This document shows, piece after piece, positions 1 through 9,561 of a DNA stretch of 64,000 bases. A program made the translations under genes and the position numbers. Source of the DNA: Streptomyces peucetius. Its GTDB lineage: Bacteria > Actinomycetota > Actinomycetes > Streptomycetales > Streptomycetaceae. The stretch's first letter is position 1. Every line of letters begins with the position of its first letter. The notes under the pieces were generated by a model, which was not told the DNA's origin, ran no database searches, and was given only the letters and a program-made list of their open reading frames with translations. The stretch lies in the NCBI RefSeq assembly GCF_025854275.1, contig NZ_CP107567.1, positions 3,100,001 through 3,164,000 of the forward strand, given 5' to 3'.

Positions 1-1326
1 GGTCTGCTGCTGCTCGCCCCGCTGGTGCTGGTCTACCGCACCTTCACCCGGGACCGCAGGATCGTCTGGACCGCCGTCTGGCTCTTCTGCGTCGCCAACT
101 GGGTCGGCCAGGACTACTTCTCACCACAGTCGCTGGCGTTCGCCCTGTACCTGGGCGTGATCGCGATCGTGCTGCGCCACGGTGCACGGCGGGAGGGGCG
201 GGTGCTGCTTACGGCTCTCCTCGTCCCCCTGATCGTGGCGATCGTCGTCTCCCACCAGCTCACTCCGGTGATGCTGGGAGCCGGGCTCGCCGCACTGTGC
301 CTGACCCGCCGTCATCGGTCGTGGGCACCGCTGGTCACGCTGGTGGTGGTGTTCCTGGCGTGGAACCTGACCGTCTCGCTGCCGTTCCTGCGGGAGGCGG
401 TGCCCGAGATGGTCCGCGCCTTCGGCGACGTGCGCGGCAACCTGGAGACCGGCTACGGCTCGACACCGACCGGCACCGGGCCGGTCACCGTGTCGTGGGT
501 GGCCCGCATGCTGTCGGGAGCGGTTCTGCTGCTCGCCGCGCTCGGTGTGCTGCGTCGCAAGGCCCTGCGGAACCGGGCGCGTCCACTGATGCTGCTCGCC
601 GGGGCCCCGCTGCTGATGCTCGTCGCGAACGACTACGGCAGCGAGATGATCTTCCGGGTGCTGCTGTTCATGCTGCCGGGGGCGTGCTTCTTCGCGGCGG
701 CGGCGCTGCTGCCGCGGGACGCCCGCGCCGAGCCGGCCTCCGCGGGCGTCGCGGGCGCCGCCGATGCCGGAAGCGGGTCCGGCGGGTTCGGCGGGGCCGG
801 CGGGTTTGGCGGGGCCGGCCGTCCGGGCGCGCGGCGCCGGACCGTGGCCGCCGGGGCCGCCCTGACCGTCCTCACCGCCGCGTTCGTGCCCGCCTACGCC
901 GGAAAGGACCGGCTCAGCTACTTCCCGCCCGAGGAGGTCGAGCTCGTGCGCCAGGTGATCGACGGCGCGCCCCGCGGCTCCCTCGTCGTCGCCGCGCACC
1001 GCAACTACCCGCTGGCGTACGCCTCCTACTGGGACGTCGGCCACTACTGGTTCCTCGAGGACGCGAAGAGCCATGTCGAGGAGGTCCTCGACGACCCGGC
1101 CGGCACGCTCGCCCGGGACATGAGCGGCGTGGCGCCGCCGGGCCGGGCGTACTTCCTGCTCACCCGCGGCCAGATCGCGAACTCCGAGATGAACGGCATG
1201 CTCGGCGCGGACGAGTTGCGGCACATCGAACGGTCCGTCGCCGCCTCCCCGCTGTTCGAGCGGACCGGCGGCAACAGCGCCGGGGTCGTCTACGAACTCA
1301 GGCGCACGACAGGAGACTCCTCATGA
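1..1326 (+). CDS. Integral membrane protein of an envelope polysaccharide locus (5' end outside window)
   Basis: The reading frame is open from base 1, so the start lies upstream; 441 residues are visible. Many hydrophobic segments alternate with short basic loops (TM-rich to about residue 240 and again near 285-300), followed by an extracytoplasmic C-terminal domain of about 140 residues. The topology resembles polytopic GT-C-like glycosyltransferases or polysaccharide polymerases, but no diagnostic motif is clear, so only membrane protein is safe. A Gly-rich linker at about residues 258-275 is encoded by two copies of an 18-bp repeat (GGFGGA twice). The stop overlaps the next gene by 4 bp (ATGA), so the two are translationally coupled. 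The neighbouring GT2, deacetylase and acyltransferase genes suggest envelope glycan assembly. Confidence 0.8.
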   Translation, partial: GLLLLAPLVLVYRTFTRDRRIVWTAVWLFCVANWVGQDYFSPQSLAFALYLGVIAIVLRHGARREGRVLLTALLVPLIVAIVVSHQLTPVMLGAGLAALCLTRRHRSWAPLVTLVVVFLAWNLTVSLPFLREAVPEMVRAFGDVRGNLETGYGSTPTGTGPVTVSWVARMLSGAVLLLAALGVLRRKALRNRARPLMLLAGAPLLMLVANDYGSEMIFRVLLFMLPGACFFAAAALLPRDARAEPASAGVAGAADAGSGSGGFGGAGGFGGAGRPGARRRTVAAGAALTVLTAAFVPAYAGKDRLSYFPPEEVELVRQVIDGAPRGSLVVAAHRNYPLAYASYWDVGHYWFLEDAKSHVEEVLDDPAGTLARDMSGVAPPGRAYFLLTRGQIANSEMNGMLGADELRHIERSVAASPLFERTGGNSAGVVYELRRTTGDSS

Positions 1327-1778
1327 GACCCAGTGCTCCGCTCGCCCTCCGGCTGCTGCCGCCGCTCGTCGGCTGGTGCGCGGTGGCCGCCACCGCGCTG
1401 CCGGCCGCGTCGCCGCTGCGTACGCTCCTCGTCGTCGCGTTCCTGCTCGCCGGTCCCGGCACGGCCGTCGTCCGGGTCTGCGCACCCGCCCTGCGCAGGT
1501 ACCGGGCAGCGGCGCACGAGGACGGCAACGGCGACGACGACGACGGCTTCGCCCGCGACTCGGACCGTCTGGAGCAGCTCGTACTGACCCTCTTCCTGAG
1601 CGTGAGCGCCGCCGCCGTCTGCGCGACCGCGCTGCTCGCCGCCGGCGCCTTCAGCGGCCTGCGCGTGCTCGTGCTCCTCGCCGCGGTGACCACGCTCGCC
1701 GCGTGCTGCCCTCGGCTCACCGGCCGGGCCCCGGCCGCCCGCGCCTCCTCCCCGCCGCACAGCGGGCCCGCCACATGA
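1323..1778 (+). CDS. Small polytopic membrane protein, coupled to the upstream gene
   Basis: A 151-residue protein starting at the ATG that overlaps the upstream TGA. It has about four hydrophobic segments (roughly residues 8-28, 31-50, 86-108 and 110-127) and an acidic loop rich in Asp and Gly at about 60-80. The C-terminus is Pro/Ala-rich and short. No family is recognised. The four-base overlap with a polytopic membrane protein implies that the two products act together, probably in the same envelope glycan process. The gene is GC-rich with normal codon bias. Convergent with the polysaccharide deacetylase gene 100 bp downstream. Confidence 0.7.
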   Translation: MRPSAPLALRLLPPLVGWCAVAATALPAASPLRTLLVVAFLLAGPGTAVVRVCAPALRRYRAAAHEDGNGDDDDGFARDSDRLEQLVLTLFLSVSAAAVCATALLAAGAFSGLRVLVLLAAVTTLAACCPRLTGRAPAARASSPPHSGPAT

Positions 1779-1878
1779 CGCCGCACGACGCCGGGGCCCG
1801 GCCGGCGGGCCGCCGCCCCCTGGGTGGCGGCCCTGTCGGCGGTGGTGCTGTGCGCGGTGCTCGCCCCGTTTCGCCCGG

Positions 1879-2673
1879 TCAGCCCGCGAACCGGTGGCCC
1901 CGCACCAGCGCGCGGGCCCGCCGGTACAGCCGCCAGCCGACCGTCGGCGGCGCGTCGGGGAACGGCGCGACCGGCACACCGCCCCCGCCGGCCATCCACG
2001 CCTCGACATGCGCCACGGTGTGCGTGCGGCGCACGATCAGCCGGGCGATGCGGTACGGCTCGTCGGCCGGTGAGCTCAGCGCGTGCCGCACCGCCGCCGC
2101 CGACGCGTACCCGGCGGCGGCCGCCGCCCGGCGGACGGTGCGGCTGTTGTAGCCGTGCGGATAGGCGAGATGGGCCACGGCATGGCCCAGCACCTGCTCG
2201 AGCTCCGCCTTGGGCCGGCGCAGTTCCCGGTCCAGCGCGCGGGCCGGGAGCGTGTCGAGCTGCGGGTGGGTGTCCGTGTGCGCGCCCACCTCGATGCCGT
2301 ACTGCTCCAGCAGCGGCGCCCGGGCCAGGGTCATCATCGGCGCGGGCGGCAGCAGGCTCGTCCGCCCGGGGGTGATGGCACCGGTGGTCAGATACGCGGT
2401 CGCCGGCATCCGGCGGCTCGCGAGCGCCTCGCCGGTGGGCCCGGGGAGATCGGCGAAGCCGTCGTCGAAGGTGAGTACGACGGGACTCGGCGGCAGCGGC
2501 CCGCCGCCGGTGAGCGCGTCGACGAGCGTGCCGACGGTGACCGGGGTGCGGCCGCTCGCGGCCACGGCATCCAGATGGGCGTCGAACTGCCGCCGTCCGA
2601 CGGTGAATTCGGCGATCCAGGCGGGCGGGTCGTCCATGACCGCGTGGTAGAGAAGAACGGGAATCACACCCAC
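1879..2673 (-). CDS. Polysaccharide deacetylase (NodB homology domain)
   Basis: A 264-residue protein with carbohydrate esterase family 4 motifs: YHAV near the N-terminus, the metal/catalytic motif TFDDGF at 68-73, the second metal motif HTDTH at 132-136 and YPHGY at 171-175. It should remove N-acetyl groups from an envelope or exported glycan. No signal peptide or membrane segment is seen with this start, so it is cytoplasmic or exported by an unknown route. The GTG at 2673 was chosen because GGGAGGGG lies about 8 bases upstream; it is 5 bp after the stop of the glycosyltransferase gene, so the genes are in one transcript. Upstream in-frame extension is antisense-like low complexity and not credible. 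Confidence 0.9.
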   Translation of the reverse strand: MGVIPVLLYHAVMDDPPAWIAEFTVGRRQFDAHLDAVAASGRTPVTVGTLVDALTGGGPLPPSPVVLTFDDGFADLPGPTGEALASRRMPATAYLTTGAITPGRTSLLPPAPMMTLARAPLLEQYGIEVGAHTDTHPQLDTLPARALDRELRRPKAELEQVLGHAVAHLAYPHGYNSRTVRRAAAAAGYASAAAVRHALSSPADEPYRIARLIVRRTHTVAHVEAWMAGGGGVPVAPFPDAPPTVGWRLYRRARALVRGHRFAG

Positions 2674-2678
2674 CGTCG

Positions 2679-4016
2679 TCAGCCCCTCCCGGCATCCTCG
2701 TCCGGCGCCGCAGGCGCCCCCGTGGCGCGCAGGCGCAGACGTGCGTGGGCGTAGCCGAAGGGGCCGGCGAGCATGCCCCGGCGCTCGAGCCGGGAGAGGT
2801 GGCGCGGCCACGGGTGGTCCCGCGTCCCGTGCGGTCCCGGCACCGTGCCGGTTCCCGACTCCCGGCGGGCGGTGATGGCACGGGCGTGGGCGAGGCCTGC
2901 GGGGAGTCTGCGCAGCAGCGCGGGCAGCAGGCCGGGGCGGCGGACCAGCAGGGCGGTCAGGGACGCGGTGAGGCCGACGCCGTACCCGTACGTCTGGTCG
3001 GCCAGGTCCTGCCAGGTCTCCCGGTGGTGGTGCCACACCAGCGCCTCCGGCGCGTACCGCAGCCGGTGGCCCGCCATGAGGACGGCGACGAACGCGTACA
3101 GGTCGTCGCCTCCCCTCGCGGGCGTACCCGTGCCCGTGGCCGGGTCGAAGCCGCCGGCGCGGCGCAGCGCGGTGGCCCGGAACGCCATGTTCGCGCCGGA
3201 GCCGAAGCTGCCCGCGGTGAACGGGAACAGCGGCTGGTCGGCGGGCGGGCGCCGCGGGTCGTAGACACGCGGTGCGAAGCCCTTGGCGAAGCCGCCGTGG
3301 CTCTCCAGCAGGATCTGTGCGGGTGTGCGCAGCCGGGCGGGCAGGATCAGCCCGGTCGTACAGCCCAGTCGCGGGTCGTCGGCGAAGGGCCTGGTGAGCG
3401 CGGTGAGCCAGTGCGGGTCGGCCACGACGTCGTCGTCGGTGAAGGCGAGGACCATGCCGTCGGCGACGGCGACGCCCCGGTTGTGGGCGGTGGCCAGACC
3501 GGGCACCGGTTCGCGGACGTACCGGACGCGGACGGTGTCGAGGCCGCTGTACTTGTGCCGGACGAGGTCGCGGGTGGCCCTCGTCGCGGAGGCGTTGTCG
3601 ACGACGACGACCTCGAAGTCCGGATGGCCCTGCGCGAGCAGCGAGTCGAGCGTACGGGCCAGGCGGTCCGCGCCGTCGCGGGTCGCGACGACGACGCTGG
3701 TACGCGGCAGGTCGCCGCCGGACGGCGACGGGGCGGGCGGCTGCCGGCCGGTGAGCCGCGCGCGGGCGGCCGCGGCGACGGCGTCGACGGCGCTCCGCCC
3801 GGGCGGGACCCGGCAGACGACGGTGTCGACGGGCCGCCCGCGCAGCCGCACCAGCGCGAAGACGTCACCGCCCACGGCGGGCCCGCCCGCGTCGCCCGGG
3901 GGCGGGCCGAAGGCGAGGACCGGCCCGTCCGGCCCGTCCAGGTCCAGCTGGACCACCTGCATCGGCGCCGGCGGCCGCGGTCGCGCCGGGTCCGGTCTCT
4001 TCGAACTCAACCGCAT
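2679..4016 (-). CDS. Family 2 glycosyltransferase
   Basis: A 445-residue protein. After an about 100-residue N-terminal domain the GT-A fold begins at about residue 105 (SVVVATRDG), with VVVVDNAS at 136-143 and the metal-binding DxD-type motif TDDD at 193-196. A later segment has the conserved W-H pattern near a predicted acceptor region. It probably transfers a sugar from a nucleotide sugar to an envelope polymer. The ATG at 4016 follows GGGAGGGGG by a normal spacing and is preferred over an ATG 8 codons upstream. It is the middle gene of a three-gene minus-strand operon (acyltransferase, glycosyltransferase, deacetylase). Confidence 0.92.
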   Translation of the reverse strand: MRLSSKRPDPARPRPPAPMQVVQLDLDGPDGPVLAFGPPPGDAGGPAVGGDVFALVRLRGRPVDTVVCRVPPGRSAVDAVAAAARARLTGRQPPAPSPSGGDLPRTSVVVATRDGADRLARTLDSLLAQGHPDFEVVVVDNASATRATRDLVRHKYSGLDTVRVRYVREPVPGLATAHNRGVAVADGMVLAFTDDDVVADPHWLTALTRPFADDPRLGCTTGLILPARLRTPAQILLESHGGFAKGFAPRVYDPRRPPADQPLFPFTAGSFGSGANMAFRATALRRAGGFDPATGTGTPARGGDDLYAFVAVLMAGHRLRYAPEALVWHHHRETWQDLADQTYGYGVGLTASLTALLVRRPGLLPALLRRLPAGLAHARAITARRESGTGTVPGPHGTRDHPWPRHLSRLERRGMLAGPFGYAHARLRLRATGAPAAPDEDAGRG

Positions 4017-4073
4017 GGGTGTCCCCCTCCCTGTACGCACGGTCGCCCTCTACGCACGCCGCGCCCGGGCCCC

Positions 4074-5165
4074 TCAGCGTCCGCCCCGCAGCCGGGCCGC
4101 CCCGTTCAGCGCCCGCCGGGCCTGCGCGGCGAGCCGGGGACGGCCGGTCACGAAGACACGGGCGCGGCGCACCGGTTCGCGGCCGAGCCAGTGGAGCGCG
4201 GCCCGTGCGCCCGGCCGCAGGCTCGTGCCCTCATGGACCCGCAGCTCGCCCGTCTTCAGGGCGTCCTTGTACTCGGCGGCCCCCCGCCCCAGATCCAGCA
4301 GCCCGATGCCCTCGCCCGCCGCGGCCTCGGCCATCCGCAGATGCAGGACCAGCCCCGGCGAGAACTTGGCGAACTCCGAGTCGTACGCCGGGAACCAGCA
4401 GGCCAGCACGGTCGCCGAGCGCAGCCCGAAGTGCGCCGCGACCGGCCGGTTCCCGGCGTACAGCACGGACAGCACCCCCCGGCAGCCGCCGGCCGCGGCC
4501 GACTCGTGCAGCCGGCGCACCAGGGAGCTGATCCAGCGCTGCGCGAACCGGTCCCGGCGGCCGGTCCTGCGGTACTGGGCCGATTTCCAGGCCATCAGCC
4601 GGCGCAGCGCGGCCGGGTCACGCTCGTCGAAGACGAACCGCACGCCGCCCGTCTGCCGTCCCAGCCGGCGCTCCTTGGCGAGGGTGGTCCGCAGGAACTT
4701 GGGCGAGCGGGCCCGCAGCCCTTCCTCGTAGGAGGCGTATCCCGCGCCGACCTCGATGACGGGCGAGCCGAATCCCGCGGCCGCGTCGGGCTCGAAGAGC
4801 TTCTGGCCGGCCTCCAGGTTGTCGAACTCCCAGGTGGCCAGCGAACAGGCCCGCAGCAGCTCACGCGGATCGATGCCGAGTCCGGGCCGCAGCACCGCGC
4901 CCTGGCAGTCGGACACGCCGAGTCCGATCGCCCGGCCCTGCCCCAACGGCCCCCGCTCGTACGGGAAGAACCCGGCCGCCTCCCCGCCCTCCCACAGCAC
5001 GGCGACCCTGGCCTGCGCCCGGACCCGGCCGACGGCAAGGCTGAACTCCGGTTCCATGAAGGGGTTGGCGGGCGCGCCGGTCGAGGCCCGCAGCTCCCGC
5101 CACGCCTCCGTATGGCTCGCGCCCAGCTCCCCCGGCGTCACGACGGTGATCCGCACATCGCTCAA
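4074..5165 (-). CDS. GNAT/CelD-type acyltransferase (BioF2-like acetyltransferase domain)
   Basis: About 363 residues, with a layout typical of CelD/FemAB-like double-GNAT proteins: an N-terminal GNAT-like half and a C-terminal half with GNRPVAAHFGL and the LDLGRGAAEYK segment, a hallmark of the Acetyltransf_6 (BioF2-like) domain found in polysaccharide loci. It probably acylates a sugar or lipid-linked intermediate. The start is uncertain: TTG at 5165 has AGGGGG 5 bases upstream, while a TTG at 5198 would add 11 residues but has no good ribosome site. It leads the minus-strand operon with the glycosyltransferase 57 bp downstream. Confidence 0.85.
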   Translation of the reverse strand: MSDVRITVVTPGELGASHTEAWRELRASTGAPANPFMEPEFSLAVGRVRAQARVAVLWEGGEAAGFFPYERGPLGQGRAIGLGVSDCQGAVLRPGLGIDPRELLRACSLATWEFDNLEAGQKLFEPDAAAGFGSPVIEVGAGYASYEEGLRARSPKFLRTTLAKERRLGRQTGGVRFVFDERDPAALRRLMAWKSAQYRRTGRRDRFAQRWISSLVRRLHESAAAGGCRGVLSVLYAGNRPVAAHFGLRSATVLACWFPAYDSEFAKFSPGLVLHLRMAEAAAGEGIGLLDLGRGAAEYKDALKTGELRVHEGTSLRPGARAALHWLGREPVRRARVFVTGRPRLAAQARRALNGAARLRGGR

Positions 5166-5293
5166 CTCGACCCCCTGGTCTCCCCCTTGAGCATTCAACG
5201 AGCTGCCCCGAAGAGGACGGTACCGGGCGAAATCCCGATACGACAGGGAGCGTCACGCTTCTTCTGGCGCGTGCCGGTCCGTCCGTGCGCCCC

Positions 5294-5983
5294 TCAGGCC
5301 AGTGCCGCCGTGACGGCCGCCTCGGCGTGCAGCCGGGTCGTGGGGAACACCGGGACGGGGCTGTCGTCCGCCCCGATCAGCAGCTCGATCTCGGTGCAGC
5401 CGAGGACGACTCCCTGCGCCCCGGCGACGACCAGCTCTCCGATGACCCTCCGGTACGCGGCCCGCGACGCGTCCCGTACGACGCCGAGGCACAGCTCCTC
5501 GTAGATCACCCGGTGCACCAGCGCACGCCCCTCGGTGCCGGGTGTGAGGACCTCGATGCCGTGCGCGGCGAGGCGTTCGCGGTAGAAGTCCTGCTCCATG
5601 GTGAAGGCGGTGCCCAGCAGGCCGACGCGGGTGAGGCCGCCGGCGCGCACGGCGCCGGCGGTGGCGTCGGCGAGGTGCAGCAGCGGCACCCGGACGGCGC
5701 TCTCGACCTGACCGGCGACCTTGTGCATCGTGTTGGTGCAGATCAGCAGCAGATCGGCGCCCGCGGCCTCCAGGCCCCTGGCCGCCTCCGCCAGGATCTC
5801 GCCCGCGTGCTCCCACTCCCCCGCCGACTGGAGCTCCTCGATCTCCGCGAAGTCGACGGAGTGCAGGACGCACCGCGCCGAGTGGAGTCCGCCGAGCCGC
5901 TCCCTTACGAGTTCGTTGAGGAGCCGGTAGTACTCCGCGCTCGATTCCCAGCTCATGCCGCCGATCAGCCCGATGGTTCGCAT
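5294..5983 (-). CDS. Aspartate/glutamate racemase family protein
   Basis: A 229-residue protein starting MRTIGLIGGMSWESS, the usual start of the YgeA/aspartate racemase family. The two catalytic cysteines are present: ICTNTMHK (Cys82) and VLGCTEIELL (Cys196). The family interconverts L- and D-Asp, Glu or related amino acids without a cofactor; substrate cannot be assigned here. The ATG at 5983 fits family length, and the longer open frame upstream is antisense to the divergent reductase gene. The start is 92 bp from the divergent gene, so the two promoters share a short region. Confidence 0.92.
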   Translation of the reverse strand: MRTIGLIGGMSWESSAEYYRLLNELVRERLGGLHSARCVLHSVDFAEIEELQSAGEWEHAGEILAEAARGLEAAGADLLLICTNTMHKVAGQVESAVRVPLLHLADATAGAVRAGGLTRVGLLGTAFTMEQDFYRERLAAHGIEVLTPGTEGRALVHRVIYEELCLGVVRDASRAAYRRVIGELVVAGAQGVVLGCTEIELLIGADDSPVPVFPTTRLHAEAAVTAALA

Positions 5984-6074
5984 CGGCCCACTGTCGCATG
6001 TCGCGCGACGCGAACTCGCGGCGATTGACGAGACTTGCCCCGACACCGGCCGGACCCCAGGGAAGGACACCGCC

Positions 6075-6956
6075 ATGGCCTCACTCATCGCAGTCACCGG
6101 AGCGAGCGGCCGCGTCGGCGGCCGGGTGGCGCGCCGGCTCTCCGGTGCGGACGCCGCGACCCGGCTGATCGGCCGCGATCCGACACGGCTGCCGGAACTG
6201 CCGGGCGCGGTGCCCGCCCACCCCGCCGAGTACGGCGACGGGGAGGCGATGCGGCGGGCGCTGGAGGGCGCCGCGACCTTGTTCCTGGTCTCCGCGCACG
6301 AGTCGCCGGACCGGGTGAAGGAGCACTGCACCGCGGTGGACGCGGCGGTCGCGGCGGGCGTCGAGCGGATCGTGTACGTGTCGTTCACCGGCGCCGCGCC
6401 GGACGCGACGTTCACCTTCGCCCGCGATCACTGGCACACCGAGCAGTACATCCGCTCGTGCGGGGTGCGCCACACGTTCCTGCGGAACAACTGGTACCTG
6501 GGCGCGATCCCGGCGATGACCGGCGCCGACGGCGTGCTGCGCGGGCCCGGCGGCCAGGGCCGGGTCGCCGCCGTCGCCCACGACGACATCGCCGACGCGG
6601 CGGCGGCCGTGCTGCTGGACGGCACCCGCACGCACGACAGGGTGGTCTACGACATCACGGGGCCGGCCGCGTTCACCCTCGCGGAGGCCGCCGAGGCCCT
6701 GAGCGAGGTCAGCGGCCGCAGCGTGACCTACCACCTGGAGTCCCGCGAGGAGGCGTACGCCTCCCGGGCCGGGTACGGCGCCGAGGAATGGGAGGTGACG
6801 GGCTGGGTCACCTCGTACGAGGCGATCGCCGTCGGCGAGATGGCAGGCGTCTCCGACGCCGTCCCCCGCCTGACCGGCCACCCGGCCCAGAACCTCCGGG
6901 ACTTCCTGGCCGCCCACCCGAGCAGCTGGCGCCACCTGCTGCCGGGCGGCTCCTAG
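6075..6956 (+). CDS. NmrA-like / SDR family NAD(P)-binding oxidoreductase
   Basis: A 293-residue protein with an N-terminal Rossmann motif TGASGRVGG (residues 8-16) and an extended-SDR layout: FLVSAHE strand, YVSFTGA, then the [10 protein letters not shown] and LRNNWY segment typical of NmrA-like and NAD(P)H:quinone oxidoreductase (QorB-like) proteins. No canonical YxxxK catalytic pair is evident, consistent with NmrA-type sensors or reductases. The ATG at 6075 has GGAAGGA upstream. The stop TAG lies inside a CTAG palindrome that also encodes the TAG of convergent hutI, so the genes overlap by four bases. Confidence 0.9.
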   Translation: MASLIAVTGASGRVGGRVARRLSGADAATRLIGRDPTRLPELPGAVPAHPAEYGDGEAMRRALEGAATLFLVSAHESPDRVKEHCTAVDAAVAAGVERIVYVSFTGAAPDATFTFARDHWHTEQYIRSCGVRHTFLRNNWYLGAIPAMTGADGVLRGPGGQGRVAAVAHDDIADAAAAVLLDGTRTHDRVVYDITGPAAFTLAEAAEALSEVSGRSVTYHLESREEAYASRAGYGAEEWEVTGWVTSYEAIAVGEMAGVSDAVPRLTGHPAQNLRDFLAAHPSSWRHLLPGGS

Positions 6957-8206
6957 ACGGTGCGGCGGCCGGACCGCCAGACCTGGCTCACCAGGGGGAC
7001 GCCCGGGCGGTAGGCCAGATGGACGTGGCTCGGTGCGTCGAGGAGGACGAGGTCGGCGCGGGCACCGGGGGTGAGGCGGCCGACGTCGGTGCGCCGCAGG
7101 GCCGCCGCGCCGCCGGCCGTCGCGGACCACAGGGCTTCGTCGGGGGTCATGCCCATGTCCCGTACGGCCAGGGCGATGCAGAACGGCACGGAGGACGTGA
7201 ACGACGAGCCCGGGTTGCAGTCCGTCGACAGGGCGACCGTCGCGCCCGCGTCGATGAGCCGGCGGGCGTCGGGCCACTCGGCGCGGGTGGAGAACTCGGC
7301 GCCGGGGAGCAGTGTCGCGACCGTCGCGCTGTTCGCGAGCGCGTCGACGTCGGCGTCGGTGAGGTGGGTGCAGTGGTCGGCGGACGCGGCGTCCAGCTCG
7401 ACGGCGAGCTGCACGCCGGGACCGTGGGTGAGCTGGTTGGCGTGCACCCGGGGCAGCAGGCCCCTGGACCGGCCGGCCGTGAGGATCGCCCGGGCCTGGT
7501 CCCCGTCGAACGCGCCCTTCTCGCAGAAGACGTCCACCCAGCGGGCGTACGGGGCACAGGCGTCGAGCATGTCGCCGGTCACGAGCGCGACATAGGTTGC
7601 CGGGTCGTCGGCGTGGTCGGGGGACACGATGTGGGCGCCGAGGAAGGTGACCTCGTCCGTGTGGCGCGCGGCGATCCGCAGGGCGCGGGCCTCGTCCTCG
7701 ACGGTGAGCCCGTAACCGGACTTGGTCTCCATGACGGTGGTGCCCTGGCGCAGGGCCTCCGCGAGATAGCGGGCGACGTTGGCGTCGAGCTGTGCGTCGG
7801 TCGCGGCGCGGGTCGCGGCGACGGTGGTGCGGATGCCGCCCGCGGCGTACGGCTGCCCGGACATACGGGCGTTGAACTCCGCGGTGCGGTCGCCGGCGAA
7901 GACGAGGTGCGAGTGGGAGTCGACGAAGCCGGGGATCACGGCCCGGCCGCCGGCGTCGAGCCGGTTGTCAGTGGCGGGTGCTTTGCTTTTCTCACCGACC
8001 CAGGCGATGCGGTCGCCGTCGATGACGACGGCCGCGTCCTGGATCAGTCCGAGGGGGGTTCCGTCACCGAGGGAGGGGTCGTTCGTGACCAGGCTGGCGA
8101 TGTTGGTGATGACGGTGGCCGTCGCCGCGACGGCGCTGTTCGTCGTCGCGGGGGCGTTGTTCGTCGTCGCGGGGGCGTTGTTCGTCGTCTCGTGGCCGCT
8201 GTTCAT
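6953..8206 (-). CDS. hutI: Imidazolonepropionase HutI
   Basis: A 417-residue amidohydrolase that converts imidazolone-5-propionate to N-formimino-L-glutamate in histidine degradation. Metal motif HSH at 98-100 ([14 protein letters not shown]), [13 protein letters not shown] and STDCNPG are the conserved HutI signatures. Last gene of the hutU - M20 hydrolase - hutF - hutI operon, 17 bp after hutF. The N-terminus carries an unusual extension of about 30 residues with repeated NAPATTN units, encoded by a 21-bp tandem repeat (8139-8189); the conserved domain begins near [12 protein letters not shown]. No alternative start exists after the repeat and GAAGGAG precedes the ATG, so the extension appears to be translated. 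Confidence 0.96.
   Translation of the reverse strand: MNSGHETTNNAPATTNNAPATTNSAVAATATVITNIASLVTNDPSLGDGTPLGLIQDAAVVIDGDRIAWVGEKSKAPATDNRLDAGGRAVIPGFVDSHSHLVFAGDRTAEFNARMSGQPYAAGGIRTTVAATRAATDAQLDANVARYLAEALRQGTTVMETKSGYGLTVEDEARALRIAARHTDEVTFLGAHIVSPDHADDPATYVALVTGDMLDACAPYARWVDVFCEKGAFDGDQARAILTAGRSRGLLPRVHANQLTHGPGVQLAVELDAASADHCTHLTDADVDALANSATVATLLPGAEFSTRAEWPDARRLIDAGATVALSTDCNPGSSFTSSVPFCIALAVRDMGMTPDEALWSATAGGAAALRRTDVGRLTPGARADLVLLDAPSHVHLAYRPGVPLVSQVWRSGRRTV
8139..8189. repeat. 21-bp in-frame tandem repeat at the start of hutI
   Basis: Two exact copies of a 21-bp unit (8139-8159 and 8160-8180) followed by the first nine bases of a third. It lies in frame in the first 23 codons of hutI and gives the peptide NAPATTN repeated. 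Copy-number change by whole units would keep the frame. Confidence 0.9.
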
Positions 8207-8223
8207 GATGCGGGGTGTCTCCT

Positions 8224-9561
8224 TCAGCCGTGCAGTGCGGCGATCGCGTCCGTCAGGGCTCGTGCCGCGTCGGGGACGGCGGCGTGGACCCCGTCCCGTA
8301 CGACATGGCGGCCGCCCGCGACCGTATGGCGCACATCCGCTGCCGACCCGGCGAATACCGCTGTCTCAGCTGCCAGACGCGGTGGCGGCCCCGCTGTCCT
8401 GACGGTGTCCAGCGCGAGGGTGGTGAAGTCCGCGAGCGCACCGGGCTCGAGGCGGCCGGCCTCGTGCCAGCCCAGCGCCGCGTGGCCGTCCGCCGTGGCG
8501 GCCCGCAGCAGCGCGGCCGCCGTCCAGTGGCCGCGGGTGCGCGAGCGCAGGCGCTCGTCGAGTTCCATGGCCCGTGCCTCCTCGAAGAGGTCGATCACCG
8601 CGTGGCTGTCGCTGCCGAGGGACAGGGGCGAGCCGGCGGCCTGGAGGGCGGGGGCCGGGCCGATGCCGTCGGCGAGGTCGCGTTCGGTCGTCGGGCACAT
8701 GCAGGTGCCCGTCGTCGTGCCGCCGAGCAGCGCGATGTCGTCGTCCGTGAGGTGCGTGTTGTGGACGCCGGTGGTGTGCGGGCCGAGCACGCCGTGGTCG
8801 GCGAGCAGTTCCGTGGGGGTGCGGCCGTGCGCGGCCCGGCAGGCGTCGTTCTCCGCGGTCTGCTCGGAGAGGTGGACGTGCAGGGGCGCGCTGCGCGCGG
8901 ACGCCCAGGAGGCGACCGTCGGCAGCTGGGCCGCGGGCACGGCGCGTACGGAGTGGATCGCGGCCCCGATCCGTACGTGCTCGCCGTCCTTCAGCCCGTC
9001 GGCCCGCTCGGCCCACGCGTCCGCCGTGCCGTCGCTGAAGCGCAGCTGGTGGGGCTCGGGCGGCTGCCCGAAGCCGGCGGACAGATACGCCGTGTCGAGG
9101 AGTGTGATCCGGACACCGGCCTCGCCGGCCGCCGCGATCAGTGCCTCGCCCATCGCGTTGGGATCGGCGTAGGGGACGCCGCCCGGCGCGTGGTGGAGGT
9201 AGTGGAACTCGCCGACGGCGGTGATGCCGGCGAGCGCCATCTCGGCGTAGACGGCGCGGGCGAGCGCGAAGTAGCTGTCCGGGGTGAGCCGGGCGGCGAC
9301 GTCGTACATCACCTCCCGCCAGGTCCAGAACGTGCCCGAGCCGACCTGCACCGTGCCGCGCAGCGCCCGGTGGAACGCGTGGGAGTGGGCGTTCGCGAGG
9401 CCGGGCAGCGTGAGGCCGCGCAGCACCTCCGCGCCGGGCGGCGGGGTTTCGGCCCCGTCGCGTACGGCGGTGATGCGGCCGCCCGACACGTCGAGGGCCA
9501 CGCCCGGTTCGACGTGCGTGCCGAGCCAGGCGTGTTCCAGCCAGTACGTCCTCACCTGCAC
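8224..9561 (-). CDS. hutF: Formimidoylglutamate deiminase HutF
   Basis: A 445-residue amidohydrolase that deiminates N-formimino-L-glutamate to N-formyl-L-glutamate and ammonia. Evidence: metal motif [11 protein letters not shown] (57-67), [16 protein letters not shown], the [10 protein letters not shown] segment and [10 protein letters not shown], all in the order seen in HutF. A HutF-type pathway leaves N-formylglutamate, which requires a deformylase. The start GTG at 9561 has GGAGGG 6 bases upstream and gives a 10-bp overlap with the preceding gene; a second GTG at 9555 would give the usual 4-bp GTGA overlap. Confidence 0.95.
   Translation of the reverse strand: MQVRTYWLEHAWLGTHVEPGVALDVSGGRITAVRDGAETPPPGAEVLRGLTLPGLANAHSHAFHRALRGTVQVGSGTFWTWREVMYDVAARLTPDSYFALARAVYAEMALAGITAVGEFHYLHHAPGGVPYADPNAMGEALIAAAGEAGVRITLLDTAYLSAGFGQPPEPHQLRFSDGTADAWAERADGLKDGEHVRIGAAIHSVRAVPAAQLPTVASWASARSAPLHVHLSEQTAENDACRAAHGRTPTELLADHGVLGPHTTGVHNTHLTDDDIALLGGTTTGTCMCPTTERDLADGIGPAPALQAAGSPLSLGSDSHAVIDLFEEARAMELDERLRSRTRGHWTAAALLRAATADGHAALGWHEAGRLEPGALADFTTLALDTVRTAGPPPRLAAETAVFAGSAADVRHTVAGGRHVVRDGVHAAVPDAARALTDAIAALHG

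Noticed and set aside
2745..5504. Very long plus-strand open frame (over 900 codons)
   Set aside because: Antisense to three well-supported minus-strand envelope genes; composition is the Arg/Gly/Pro-rich shadow usual in high-GC DNA. The same applies to long frames at 6035-9172, 8215-10701 and 19071-22223.
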